A program made the translations under genes and the position numbers. Below the pieces are notes generated by a model, which was given only the letters and a program-made list of their open reading frames with translations, ran no database searches and was not told the DNA's origin. Source: Saccharopolyspora hordei (GTDB lineage: Bacteria > Actinomycetota > Actinomycetes > Mycobacteriales > Pseudonocardiaceae). From it: 64,000 bases of DNA. Of this stretch, positions 28,801 through 36,144 are shown one piece after another. The stretch covers positions 5,069,001 to 5,133,000 of the forward strand of contig NZ_JACCFJ010000001.1 of assembly GCF_013410345.1 (NCBI RefSeq). Reading direction: 5' to 3'. How positions within the stretch are numbered: position 1 is the first letter of the stretch; each line of letters starts with the position of its first letter.

Positions 28801-30654
28801 GGCACCTCGGGCGGGCAGGCGCTGGCGATCGCGGTGTGCGCGGCGCTGGTCCACCCGCAGTCGTTCGCCGACGCGGTGGTGCTGGCCGCCAACCACTCCG
28901 GCGACAGCGACTCCACCGCGGCGATCTGCGGCAACGTCATGGGCGCCGCGCTGACCGCGGAGGCGGTCCCGCAGACCTGGCGCGACAAGCTGGAGCTGCG
29001 GGAGGTCATCGAGCAGATCGCCGCCGACGCGATCCGCGAGTTCGGCCCGAACCCGCCGAGCGGGGACGAGTGGCTGGAGCGCTACCCGATCGGCGAGGCC
29101 GAGCAGGGCGCCGCCGAGCCGGGGGCCGAGGACGCTGCCGAGGAGGAGGCCGAGCCCCAGGAGGAGGACGTCGAGCACGCCGCGCCCGAGGCCGCCCCCG
29201 AGCAGGCGGCGGAACCGGAGCCGGCGACCGACCCCGAGCCCGCCAGGGGACCGGAGGCGGTCGCCGAGCCGGAGGCCCCGGTCGCCGAGCAGCCGTCCGA
29301 GCCGGCCGCTGCCACCGAGCAGCCGCCCGCCCCCGCCGAACCGGCGGCCGCTGCCGAGGAGCCCGAGGACGCCGACGACGACGGGCTGTCCGAGGAAGAG
29401 CTGCGACTGCTCGCCGCCTGGCGCAAGTTCCGCGACAACGAGGACGGCAACTCCGCGGACCTCACCCAGGACCTGCACAAGCTGCTCGTCGAGGCCTTCG
29501 GTCCGGAGCGCGCGGCGCAGCTCATCGGCGAGGCCACCGAGGAGGAGGCGGCGGAGGGCGAACTGGTCACCGAGGACCAGGTGATGATCAGCCGCGAGCA
29601 GCGGGTCGCCGGGTGCGTGCTGGGCACCGCGGTCGGCGACGCGCTCGGCGCGCCCTGGATGTTCGCCGACCTGAGCACGATCCTGCGCGAGAACCCGGAA
29701 GGCGTCCGCACCATGGCCGAAGCGTTCGGCAAGCGGGCGGCCGCCACCGCGCACGGGCAGCAGACCGCGTTCGTCCTCGACGGGCTCATCCGCTCCCGGA
29801 TCCGCTCGGTGCTGCGCGGGGTCAGCGCGCACCGGCCGTCGATGGTGCGCGGTTCGCTGCTGCACTGGATGCACACCCAGGGCGTGAAGCTGCGCAGCGG
29901 TGTCTTCCAGCTCGGGGTGCTCGCCGAGACCGAGGTCCTGCACGCGCAGCGGTTCCCGGACGAGGCGACGCTGACCGCGCTGGCCCGCTTCTCCGACCGC
30001 CGCGAGGTCCCGACCCCGAGCAACCCGCCGAACTCCGCGCGCACCACCGCGGCCGTCGTGCGCGGCGCCGCGGTCGGCTTCGAGTTCACCTCCCCGCAGG
30101 ACGCGATCATCCAGGGCGCGGAGATCGCCGCGGTGACCCACGGCCACCCCGACGGCTACCTGTCCGCCGGGGCGCTGGCCGGGCTGGTGTGCTCGCTGCA
30201 CAACGGGCAGACGCTCATCGACGCCGTGCACGCGGTGCTCGCCGAGCTGGACCAGATGGAGGTCGCCGAGGGCATCACGCAGGGCCTGCGCTCGGCGGTC
30301 GAGATCGTCGGCAGCGGCCGGGTCTCCCCCACCCGCTTCGAGGAGCTGGGCCTGGGCTGGAACGCGCCGGAAGCGCTGGCGATCGGTGTCGCGGCCGCCC
30401 TGGCGCACCCGAACTCCTTCGCCGACGCGGTCTCGCTGGCGGCCACCCACTCCGGCAACACCGCGGCCACCGCGGCGATCTGCGGCAGTCTGCTCGGCGC
30501 GGCCCGCGGCACCGAGCAGATCCCCGCCGAGTGGCTCGAGGAGCTGGAGCTGCGGGAGGTCCTCACCCAGCTGGTCACCGACCACCACCGGGCGCACACC
30601 GAGATCGCCACCGACCAGGCGGTGCCCGACTGGGCACAGCGCTACCTCGGATAG
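25858..30654 (+). CDS. Multidomain protein: SseB-like domain plus three ADP-ribosylglycohydrolase domains
   Basis: About 1598 residues. An SseB-like domain (about 20–185, WLYVVDPIF … LFTMEHESGRRQLQVF) is followed by a Pro/Ala linker and ARH domain 1 (about 269–625). An acidic Glu/Pro/Ala linker leads to ARH 2 (about 722–1080), then a second acidic linker and helical module (EEELRLLAAWRKFRDNED), then ARH 3 (about 1245–1598). Metal residues: ARH 1 keeps TDDT (321–324) and D564/D566; ARH 2 has SDET (773–776) and D1016/D1018; ARH 3 has lost both (TAHGQQT, GNTAAT). ARH enzymes remove ADP-ribose from proteins or nucleic acids; the substrate here is unknown. An ATG at 25819 is an alternative start. 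Confidence 0.85.
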   Translation: MNTTQQPNRPVITPAMREQALKQPNTWLYVVDPIFTDPNAEVPPWGFIGGYRVDENGEITDDFSPNPNYRPSPVALRLPAPTNDVERALQLTTTGYAQGHTLLTAMLDAELILFAQPQGSGLFTMEHESGRRQLQVFTSESFLPPNWTTWQRMTGRQLAALNPTGIDIQVNPTSPVKARVPAEDLVKAAAAVPPKAPGTPLQSPPTGTPTPAPTSPPNGTPAAAAPQTTPAVTPAPAPPSPPNGTPVPSGGAPVEQPAPAQADPTETEFGRRFLGSVLAGAIGDALGAPVEFYPVDQIRSRFGAMGVTEYDRTGDQPGEFTDDTQMTLFTLEGLIRGHIAVRAGANSPLPAVQLAYQRWLHTQGYAWMRAAGPFAISHPKPNGWLVEQRDLFAVRSPNSSCITALREFASVGAPGTFDRPINDSPDCGGVVRAAPVALWSEDPEEVFELAAATAALTYSQPNGYLPAGVLAVIVHRLLREATIEDAVRQARELLVRYADHEDTDRALQAAVDLAQRGKPTPEQLKDTLGGGWAGHEALAIAVCAALSTDSVAAALMVAVNHSGDSDSTASICGNIVGARYGAPALPGVWLRDLKQREVVEALVKDALLEFGPTPPSGEAWAARYPAAKDVSDLDFTSTLPLAGEEPARPAEPAAEEPGGAADDSGEGAPESSESTDPTEEPATDDAAEEPADEEPAAATTDPEPTAEVPAPQPAAAADDPRAQRILGFLLGGAAGDALGYPIEDDSLQEIRRKYGPAGLTDYVDAHRPGGSVSDETQMTLFTLEGLIRASIRRRLFGENEPATQVQHAYQRWLHTQGFDWRDAGGPLAATPPDGWLIQQKGLFVRRAPGTTCIQALHGYAHGAPQGSFSNRLNDAKGCGGVMRAAPAGLWSSDPAEVFRVGAMTAVLTHGDPTGYLPAGALAVVVQQLLEGRSLPESVDRALTELSTWDGHEETSAALRAAIELAAAGAPTPEQIEEAIGEGTSGGQALAIAVCAALVHPQSFADAVVLAANHSGDSDSTAAICGNVMGAALTAEAVPQTWRDKLELREVIEQIAADAIREFGPNPPSGDEWLERYPIGEAEQGAAEPGAEDAAEEEAEPQEEDVEHAAPEAAPEQAAEPEPATDPEPARGPEAVAEPEAPVAEQPSEPAAATEQPPAPAEPAAAAEEPEDADDDGLSEEELRLLAAWRKFRDNEDGNSADLTQDLHKLLVEAFGPERAAQLIGEATEEEAAEGELVTEDQVMISREQRVAGCVLGTAVGDALGAPWMFADLSTILRENPEGVRTMAEAFGKRAAATAHGQQTAFVLDGLIRSRIRSVLRGVSAHRPSMVRGSLLHWMHTQGVKLRSGVFQLGVLAETEVLHAQRFPDEATLTALARFSDRREVPTPSNPPNSARTTAAVVRGAAVGFEFTSPQDAIIQGAEIAAVTHGHPDGYLSAGALAGLVCSLHNGQTLIDAVHAVLAELDQMEVAEGITQGLRSAVEIVGSGRVSPTRFEELGLGWNAPEALAIGVAAALAHPNSFADAVSLAATHSGNTAATAAICGSLLGAARGTEQIPAEWLEELELREVLTQLVTDHHRAHTEIATDQAVPDWAQRYLG

Positions 30655-30658
30655 CCGC

Positions 30659-33022
30659 GTGGGCGGATCCCGGTTGGACGACTCGGAGCGGGCGCTGCTG
30701 GCCGCGTGGCGCGCGGCCCGCACGGCGGACCGCCGCGACCCGGTGGAGCAGCGGCTGCTGGAGACCTGGCGGCGGTGGCGGGAACGCCCCGCCACCCAGC
30801 CGCTGTGGGCCACCGCGCTGCGGCACCGGCTCAGCGGTGGATCACCGCCGGTGCCCGCCACGGGGTTGGCCGACCGCAGCGGTCCGATCCCGGACGCGCC
30901 CGGACGGGTGCTGGGCATGCTGCTGGGCGGCGCGGTGGGCGAGTTCGTCGCCCTCGGCGAGGTCGGGCAGCGCACCAGCGCCCTGCTCTTCGCGCTGGAG
31001 GGCCTGATCCGCGCGCACACCCGGGCGCGCGCGTCGGGCGACGGCGACCCGGTCGCCTTCGCGCTCGGCGGCCTGCGGCGCTGGATGCACACCCGGGGCG
31101 TCCCGTGGGCGGACTGCGGCACCGAGATCGCCCACCCGAACGGCTGGCTGGTCCGGGAACGGGCGCTGCACTCCTCGCGCGTCGACGAGCCGACGATGCT
31201 CTCCGCGCTGTCCCGCGTCGCCGCCGGGCAGCCGGCCGGGACGCGGAAGCACCCGATCACCAGCTCCGACTCCGCCACCGCCGTGCCGCTGGGCGCGCTC
31301 GCGGCCCTGTGGTCGGGCGACCCGGGCACGGTGTTCGCGCTGGGCGGTGACTTCGCCGCCCTCACCCACGGGCACGTCCACGGCCACACCCCGGCCAGCG
31401 TGCTCGGCACCTCGGTGCTGTGGCTGCTGCGCGGGCACCCGCTGGAGGCGTCGCTGCGCCAGGGGATCGCCAGTTGGCAGTCGGCCCGCGCCACCCTCGG
31501 GCACGCGCTGCGGCTCGGCCGCATCAGCCCCGCCGGTGCCCACCCCGGTCCGGATCACCTCGACGCGATGCAACCCGGCCGCAGCGGGCTGGCCGCGCTG
31601 GCGGTCGCGGTGCGGGTGGCCGTGGCGTGCGAGGACGACTTCGGCACGGCCGTGCGCGCGGCGAGCGACCACAGCGGGGACACCGCGAGCGCCGCGGTGC
31701 TGTGCGGGCAGCTGCTCGGCGCGCGGCACGGCCCGACCGCCATCCCGGCCGAGCTGCGCGACGCGCTGCCGATCACGCCGCTGGTGGAGCGGATCGCCAC
31801 CGACGCGGCGACCGAGTTCGGGCCCTACCCGGACGAGTCCGACGACTGGGAGCGCCGCTACCCGACCACCGAGGCCACCGGGACGACACCGTCCACTGCG
31901 GACTACCGGACCGGGCTGACCGCGGTCCCCCGGCTGGCGGCCTCGCGCGACCGGTTCCTGGGCGCGGTGCTGGGCTGCGCGATCGGCGAGGCCCTCGGCA
32001 TCCCGGTGGCCGGCGACAGCTGGGAGGAGATCCGCGCCCGGCACGGGGCCGACGGCCTGACCGACTACGTCCCCGCCGGCCACCCCTCCGGGCGCCTCGG
32101 CAGCGACACCCAGCTGCTGCTGTTCACGCTCGAGGGCACGATCCGCGCCAGCGTCAGCCGCCGCACCGCAGGCACCACCGACCCGACGCGGCACGTCCAG
32201 CACGCCTACCAGCGCTGGCTGCACACCCAGCACCTGAGCTGGCCGCGCGCGGCGGGCGAGTTCCTGGGCACCGCCCCGGAACCGGACGGGTGGCTGGTCC
32301 AGCAGCGGGCGCTGTTCCAGACCCGCAACCCGGGCCGGACGATGATGCGCACGCTGATCGCCTTCGCCAAGGGCCAGCAGCCGATGGGCACCCCGGAGCG
32401 ACCGGCCAGCGACTCGGCGGGCAGCAGCGCGCTCGTCCGGGCGGTGCCGGTGGCCCTGTGGAGCAGCGACCCGGCCGAGGTGTTCGACATCGGGATGCGC
32501 ACCGCAGTGCTCACCCACGGCCACCCGACGGCCCGGCTGAGCACGGGGGCGCTGGCGTTCCTGGTGTCGCGGCTGCTCGCCGGGGAAGCCCTGGCCGGCG
32601 CCGTGGAGGAGGTGCTGGACCAGCTCTCCGGGCGCTCCGGGCACGAGGAGGTCACCCGGCGGATCGGTGCGGCGGTGCGGCTGGCCCGCGCCGGCCGGGT
32701 GGCACCGACGGACCTCGAACGCGCCCTCGGCACCGGGGCGACCGCGGCGGAGTCGCTGGCCATCGGACTGCACGCGGCGCTGGTCGGCGACGGCGACCTC
32801 GACACCGCGCTGCCGGTGGCGGTGAACCACTCCGGCGGCAGCGCGACGACCGGCGCGGTCTGCGGCAGCCTCGTCGGCGCGGTCGCCGGGGCGCGGCGCA
32901 TCCCGGAGCGCTGGACGGACGACCTGGAGCTGCACGACGTGATCGAACGCCTCGCGCACGACGCGGTCCTGGAGTTCGGTCCCCGCCCACCGGCCTGGGG
33001 CGACCGCTACCCGCCCACCTGA
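30659..33022 (+). CDS. Protein with two degenerate ADP-ribosylglycohydrolase domains
   Basis: About 787 residues from a GTG four bases after the previous stop. A helical module (SERALLAAWRAARTADRR) resembles the one preceding ARH 3 in the upstream protein. ARH 4 (about 83–401) lacks the TDDT motif, and its second site is GDTAS (D341 kept, second Asp lost). ARH 5 (about 430–787) has GSDT (D483) but GGSATT in place of GDSDST. Each keeps the fold landmarks GGAVG or GCAIG, RWxHT and HSGxxxxT. Catalysis looks unlikely; binding or regulation of the upstream enzyme is possible. The frame runs back into the upstream gene, so the start is chosen from position. Confidence 0.8.
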   Translation: MGGSRLDDSERALLAAWRAARTADRRDPVEQRLLETWRRWRERPATQPLWATALRHRLSGGSPPVPATGLADRSGPIPDAPGRVLGMLLGGAVGEFVALGEVGQRTSALLFALEGLIRAHTRARASGDGDPVAFALGGLRRWMHTRGVPWADCGTEIAHPNGWLVRERALHSSRVDEPTMLSALSRVAAGQPAGTRKHPITSSDSATAVPLGALAALWSGDPGTVFALGGDFAALTHGHVHGHTPASVLGTSVLWLLRGHPLEASLRQGIASWQSARATLGHALRLGRISPAGAHPGPDHLDAMQPGRSGLAALAVAVRVAVACEDDFGTAVRAASDHSGDTASAAVLCGQLLGARHGPTAIPAELRDALPITPLVERIATDAATEFGPYPDESDDWERRYPTTEATGTTPSTADYRTGLTAVPRLAASRDRFLGAVLGCAIGEALGIPVAGDSWEEIRARHGADGLTDYVPAGHPSGRLGSDTQLLLFTLEGTIRASVSRRTAGTTDPTRHVQHAYQRWLHTQHLSWPRAAGEFLGTAPEPDGWLVQQRALFQTRNPGRTMMRTLIAFAKGQQPMGTPERPASDSAGSSALVRAVPVALWSSDPAEVFDIGMRTAVLTHGHPTARLSTGALAFLVSRLLAGEALAGAVEEVLDQLSGRSGHEEVTRRIGAAVRLARAGRVAPTDLERALGTGATAAESLAIGLHAALVGDGDLDTALPVAVNHSGGSATTGAVCGSLVGAVAGARRIPERWTDDLELHDVIERLAHDAVLEFGPRPPAWGDRYPPT

Positions 33023-33086
33023 CGGCCGGCCGCGCGAGACCTGGATCACTGGCCCGGCCGTGGCCGGCGCGGTTAACGTGCCTGCC

Positions 33087-33863
33087 ATGGAAGAACTCGT
33101 GCACCTCGGCGTGGCCGACGGCGTCGCCACGCTCACCCTGGACTCACCGCACAACCGCAACGCGCTCTCCGCCCAGCTGCGCGAGGAGCTGCGCGAGCAC
33201 CTGGCGACCGCGGTCGCCGACGACGCGGTGCGCGTGGTCGTCCTGGACCACACCGGGCCGGTGTTCTGCGCCGGGATGGACCTCAAGGAGTCGCGCTCGG
33301 CTGACGCCGAGAGCCAGGGCGTGCAGGAGTTCCCGGCGATCCTGGAGCAGATCTGGACCAGCCCGAAGCCGGTCGTGGCCAAGCTGGCCGGCCCGGCCCG
33401 CGCCGGCGGGGTGGGCATCGTCGCGGCCTGCGACATCGCCGTCGCGGTGGACACCGCCACGTTCGCCTTCTCCGAGGTCCGCATCGGCGTGGTGCCCGCG
33501 GTGATCTCGGTGACCGTGCTGCCCCGGCTGGCCGCCCGCCAGGCGCACGAGCTGTTCCTCACCGGCGAGACCTTCGACGCCCGGCGCGCCGCCGAGATCG
33601 GCCTGGTCAACTCGGCGGTGCCCGCCGAGCAGCTGGACGCGGAGGTCAAGCGCTACACCGACATGCTCGCCCTGGGCGGCCCGAAGGCCCTGGCGGCGAC
33701 CAAGGAGATGCTCACCGCCCGACGCCCGGCGGCGATGGACGAGGCGTTCGGGCAGATGCTCGAGCTGTCCGCCGAGCACTTCGCGGGCGAGGAGGGCCAG
33801 GAGGGCATGCGGGCCTTCGCCGAGAAGCGCAAGCCGTCCTGGGTCCCGGACGCCCTGAAGTGA
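33087..33863 (+). CDS. Enoyl-CoA hydratase/isomerase family protein, methylglutaconyl-CoA hydratase-like
   Basis: A 258-residue crotonase. The oxyanion-hole segments are CAGMDLKES and RAGGVGIVAACDIAVA. The second catalytic Glu is in FAFSEVRIGVVPAVIS, while the first Glu position of classic enoyl-CoA hydratase is replaced (GVGIV). GGVGxVAxCDIA with SEVRxGxVPAVIS is the pattern of LiuC-type methylglutaconyl-CoA hydratases of leucine breakdown, which fits the valine operon nearby. The ATG encodes MEELVHLGVADG. Confidence 0.85.
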   Translation: MEELVHLGVADGVATLTLDSPHNRNALSAQLREELREHLATAVADDAVRVVVLDHTGPVFCAGMDLKESRSADAESQGVQEFPAILEQIWTSPKPVVAKLAGPARAGGVGIVAACDIAVAVDTATFAFSEVRIGVVPAVISVTVLPRLAARQAHELFLTGETFDARRAAEIGLVNSAVPAEQLDAEVKRYTDMLALGGPKALAATKEMLTARRPAAMDEAFGQMLELSAEHFAGEEGQEGMRAFAEKRKPSWVPDALK

Positions 33864-33867
33864 CTCA

Positions 33868-33910
33868 GGGGCCCGCCCGCCGTGGCAGCTGGCAGCGGCG
33901 GGCGCGGCCC
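33868..33910. terminator. Hairpin between hydratase and barstar genes
   Basis: A long imperfect inverted repeat (GGGCCCGCCCGCCG with CGGCGGGCGCGGCCC) fills the gap between two convergent genes, so it could end both transcripts. Confidence 0.55.
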
Positions 33911-33912
33911 GG

Positions 33913-34281
33913 TCAGTCCTTGGTCAGGACCGAGGTGAAGGTGCGCCCGCAGACCGGGCGCTCCGCCGCGTCGCGCAGCACGGCGTTGATCTTGTTGAAG
34001 GCCTTGGGGTCGTGCTCGGCCAGGGCCTGCGACCCGGACCAGACCAGCACGTGCTCGCCCTCGTCGAGCCAGGACAGGTCGGTCAGGCAGTCGTAGAGGG
34101 CGTCGAGGTTGCGCCCGGCCCACTCCGGGAAGTTCAGCACGGCCGCGATGCCGTCCAGCGTCGTGCGCTTGTTGACCAGCTCATGACCGTCGAGGACGTG
34201 CACGGTCGCACCGCGCTGCTCAGCTTCCCGGACGGCCTCGCGAGCCGTGATGTCGGCGGAGTGGCGTTCCACCTCGCTCAC
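33913..34281 (-). CDS. Barstar-family ribonuclease inhibitor
   Basis: A 122-residue protein with the barstar signature LNFPEWAGRNLDALYDCLTD (about residues 42–61), preceded by HVLDGHELVNKRTTLDGIAAV and followed by VLVWSGSQ. Barstar binds barnase-like RNases through the acidic helix seen here and blocks their active site. The GTG at 34281 has AAGGAG six bases upstream; longer in-frame starts overlap the RNase gene end. It follows the RNase gene by 50 bases on the same strand, making a toxin–inhibitor pair. Confidence 0.9.
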   Translation of the reverse strand: MSEVERHSADITAREAVREAEQRGATVHVLDGHELVNKRTTLDGIAAVLNFPEWAGRNLDALYDCLTDLSWLDEGEHVLVWSGSQALAEHDPKAFNKINAVLRDAAERPVCGRTFTSVLTKD

Positions 34282-34331
34282 CGGCTGCTCCTTCCGCACC
34301 CTGCTGGCCCATCTCGTAGCAAACATGGCAC

Positions 34332-34763
34332 TCAACCCGTGGTGTCGACAACCACGAACGTCTCGTAGTGATCGCTGGTGTAGTAAAGCTCAGACCGGTC
34401 GCCGGTGACCAGCCGTCGGGCCCCGCGATCGCGGGAACCCGGGGTCGGAACGGTGTACTCGTGGTAGTAGCCCGGGTCCGCCTCGGGCAGGACGCCCTCG
34501 CGGTTGCCGAAGACCGAGCCGTCCTTGTCCGGGTACGGGAACGGACCACCGCGCTGGATCAGCTCCCACGTCCGGCCGACCTCCGGCGGGAGCGTGGAGA
34601 GCCGCTCGATCGGCAGACCGGACTCGGCGCCGGGCACCGCAGCGGCCGGCCGGCTGCCGGTCGGCAGGGTGTCGGGGGTGGCGTAGTCGCGGACGAACCA
34701 GCCGATGACGACGAGAGCGATGAGCCCGACCAGCGCCGTCGAGATGCGCTTGCGCGAGCTCAC
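34332..34763 (-). CDS. Extracellular/anchored guanyl-specific ribonuclease (RNase Sa/barnase family)
   Basis: A 143-residue protein with a basic start and one hydrophobic segment (about 9–25, STALVGLIALVVIGWFV) that could be a signal or anchor. The RNase domain reads LPPEVGRTWELIQRGGPFPY, DGSVFGNREGVLP and GYYHEYTVPTPG. The catalytic Glu (HEYTV), Arg (GARRLV) and His (SDHYETF) of the RNase Sa family are all present, so an active enzyme is expected. The GTG overlaps the stop of the small membrane protein upstream (GTGA). The barstar gene follows directly. Confidence 0.9.
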   Translation of the reverse strand: MSSRKRISTALVGLIALVVIGWFVRDYATPDTLPTGSRPAAAVPGAESGLPIERLSTLPPEVGRTWELIQRGGPFPYPDKDGSVFGNREGVLPEADPGYYHEYTVPTPGSRDRGARRLVTGDRSELYYTSDHYETFVVVDTTG

Positions 34764-34999
34764 GCCGTCTCCTTCCGGCGCCGGGCGGGTCCGCCGTCGC
34801 GGCGGCCGACCGGGGGCTCGGCGTCACGCACCCGGGTCAGCTTCGCTCCGAGACCGTCGATCCCCCGGTCGATCACGCGGGCCAGGCCCCAGCACAGCGG
34901 CAGCAACACGGCGAACACGAGCGTCACCTGCAGTGGGTAGGGCAACTGCACGAGCCACAGCTCGACGCCGTCGTACCACTCGACAAGCCACTCCAACAC
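34760..34999 (-). CDS. Small single-span membrane protein
   Basis: A 79-residue protein from GTG: LEWLVEWYDGVELWLV, a transmembrane segment PLQVTLVFAVLLPLCWGLA, then a basic cytoplasmic tail ending RRDGGPARRRKETA. Overlap with the RNase gene as GTGA suggests cotranscription. No family recognised. A link to RNase export or to the RNase–barstar pair is possible but unproven. The start is uncertain because the frame is open further upstream with low-complexity sequence. Confidence 0.6.
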   Translation of the reverse strand: MLEWLVEWYDGVELWLVQLPYPLQVTLVFAVLLPLCWGLARVIDRGIDGLGAKLTRVRDAEPPVGRRDGGPARRRKETA

Positions 35000-35157
35000 A
35001 AGGCGCCAGGGTACGCCCGGTCCGGTGGCGCGTTGCGCCGCCCCGCCCCTGCCGAGCGGCGCTGCGCGCCCGCTCGGGGCCCCGGCACGCACCACCCCGC
35101 GCCGCGCGCCAGCCCACCCGACCGGGGGACGGCGTCGACGGGGGTCAGTACGCGGCA

Positions 35158-35188
35158 GACCCCCGGTGGCGCCAGGCCACCGGGGGTC
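35158..35188 (-). terminator. Terminator of the mms operon
   Basis: A perfect 13-bp stem, GACCCCCGGTGGC and its complement, with a 5-base loop (GCCAG), 20 bases after the mmsB stop. Confidence 0.75.
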
Positions 35189-35207
35189 GTCGTGCGCGGC
35201 CGTGCGC

Positions 35208-36095
35208 TCAGGCGCCGGAGTGCTCGCGGATGGACTTGATGATCGCGCCGAAGTCGAGGTCGCCGCCGCCCTCCTCGGTGAACCGGCGGTAGAGCTCGGT
35301 GGCCAGCCGGCCGATCTGGATGTCGGTGCCGCTCTGCTCGGCCGCCGAGCTGGCCAGCCGCAGGTCCTTGAGCATGAGCGAGGCGGCGAACCCGGGCTCG
35401 TAGTCGTGGTTGGCGCGGCTGGTCTCCACCAGGTCCGGCACCGGGCAGTTCGTGGTCAGCGCCCAGCACTGGCCGGTGGAGATCGACGCGACGTCGTACA
35501 GCGCCTGGTGCGACAGGCCGAGCCGCTCGCCGAGCACGAAGGCCTCGCTCACCGCCACCATGGAGGCCCCCAGGATGAGGTTGTTGCACATCTTGGTGAC
35601 CTGCCCGTTGCCGGGCCCGCCGCAGTGGACCACCTTGCGCGCCATCGGTTCCAGCAGCGGTTCGGCGCGGCGGAAGTCCTCCTCCGAGCCGCCCACCATG
35701 AACGTCAGCGTGCCCGCCTCGGCGCCGGCCGTGCCGCCGGACACCGGAGCGTCGATGGACCCGAAGCCGGCCTTCTCCGCCCGCTCGTGCGCCTCCCGCG
35801 CGTCCGCCACGTCCACAGTGGACGAATCGATCAGCAGGGCGCCGGGTTCGGCCGCGGCCAGCACCTCGTCGTAGCACTCCAGCACGTGCTTGCCGCTGGG
35901 CAGCATGGTGATCACCGCCTCGGCGCCGGTGACCGCCTCGGCCACCGACCCCACGGTGGTCACGCCACGCCGGGCGGCGGCCTCCAGCGCAGCCGGGATC
36001 AGGTCGTAGCCCTGCACGGTGTGCCCGGCCCCGACGAGGTTCGCCGACATCGGACCGCCCATGTGGCCCAGCCCGATGAAACCGATGACAGCCAT
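35208..36095 (-). CDS. mmsB: 3-hydroxyisobutyrate dehydrogenase
   Basis: A 295-residue beta-hydroxyacid dehydrogenase that oxidises 3-hydroxyisobutyrate to methylmalonate semialdehyde with NAD. The dinucleotide site is GFIGLGHMGGPMSANL, the substrate motif DAPVSGGTAGAEAGTL, and the catalytic Lys lies in GNGQVTKMCNN. The ATG at 36095 has AAAGG upstream; a GTG two codons earlier is an alternative. It is the last gene of the valine degradation cluster, 49 bases after the hydrolase gene. Confidence 0.94.
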   Translation of the reverse strand: MAVIGFIGLGHMGGPMSANLVGAGHTVQGYDLIPAALEAAARRGVTTVGSVAEAVTGAEAVITMLPSGKHVLECYDEVLAAAEPGALLIDSSTVDVADAREAHERAEKAGFGSIDAPVSGGTAGAEAGTLTFMVGGSEEDFRRAEPLLEPMARKVVHCGGPGNGQVTKMCNNLILGASMVAVSEAFVLGERLGLSHQALYDVASISTGQCWALTTNCPVPDLVETSRANHDYEPGFAASLMLKDLRLASSAAEQSGTDIQIGRLATELYRRFTEEGGGDLDFGAIIKSIREHSGA

Positions 36096-36144
36096 TGTCA
36101 CAACCTTTCTGCGCTGGATGATCCCGTCCGCGGCCGACTCGGGG

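Noticed and set aside
25816..31524. A very long open frame on the minus strand opposite the ARH genes
   Set aside because: It is the antisense shadow of real genes in GC-rich DNA. Its product is Arg/Gly/Val-rich low complexity with no domain, while the plus strand encodes clear ARH domains.
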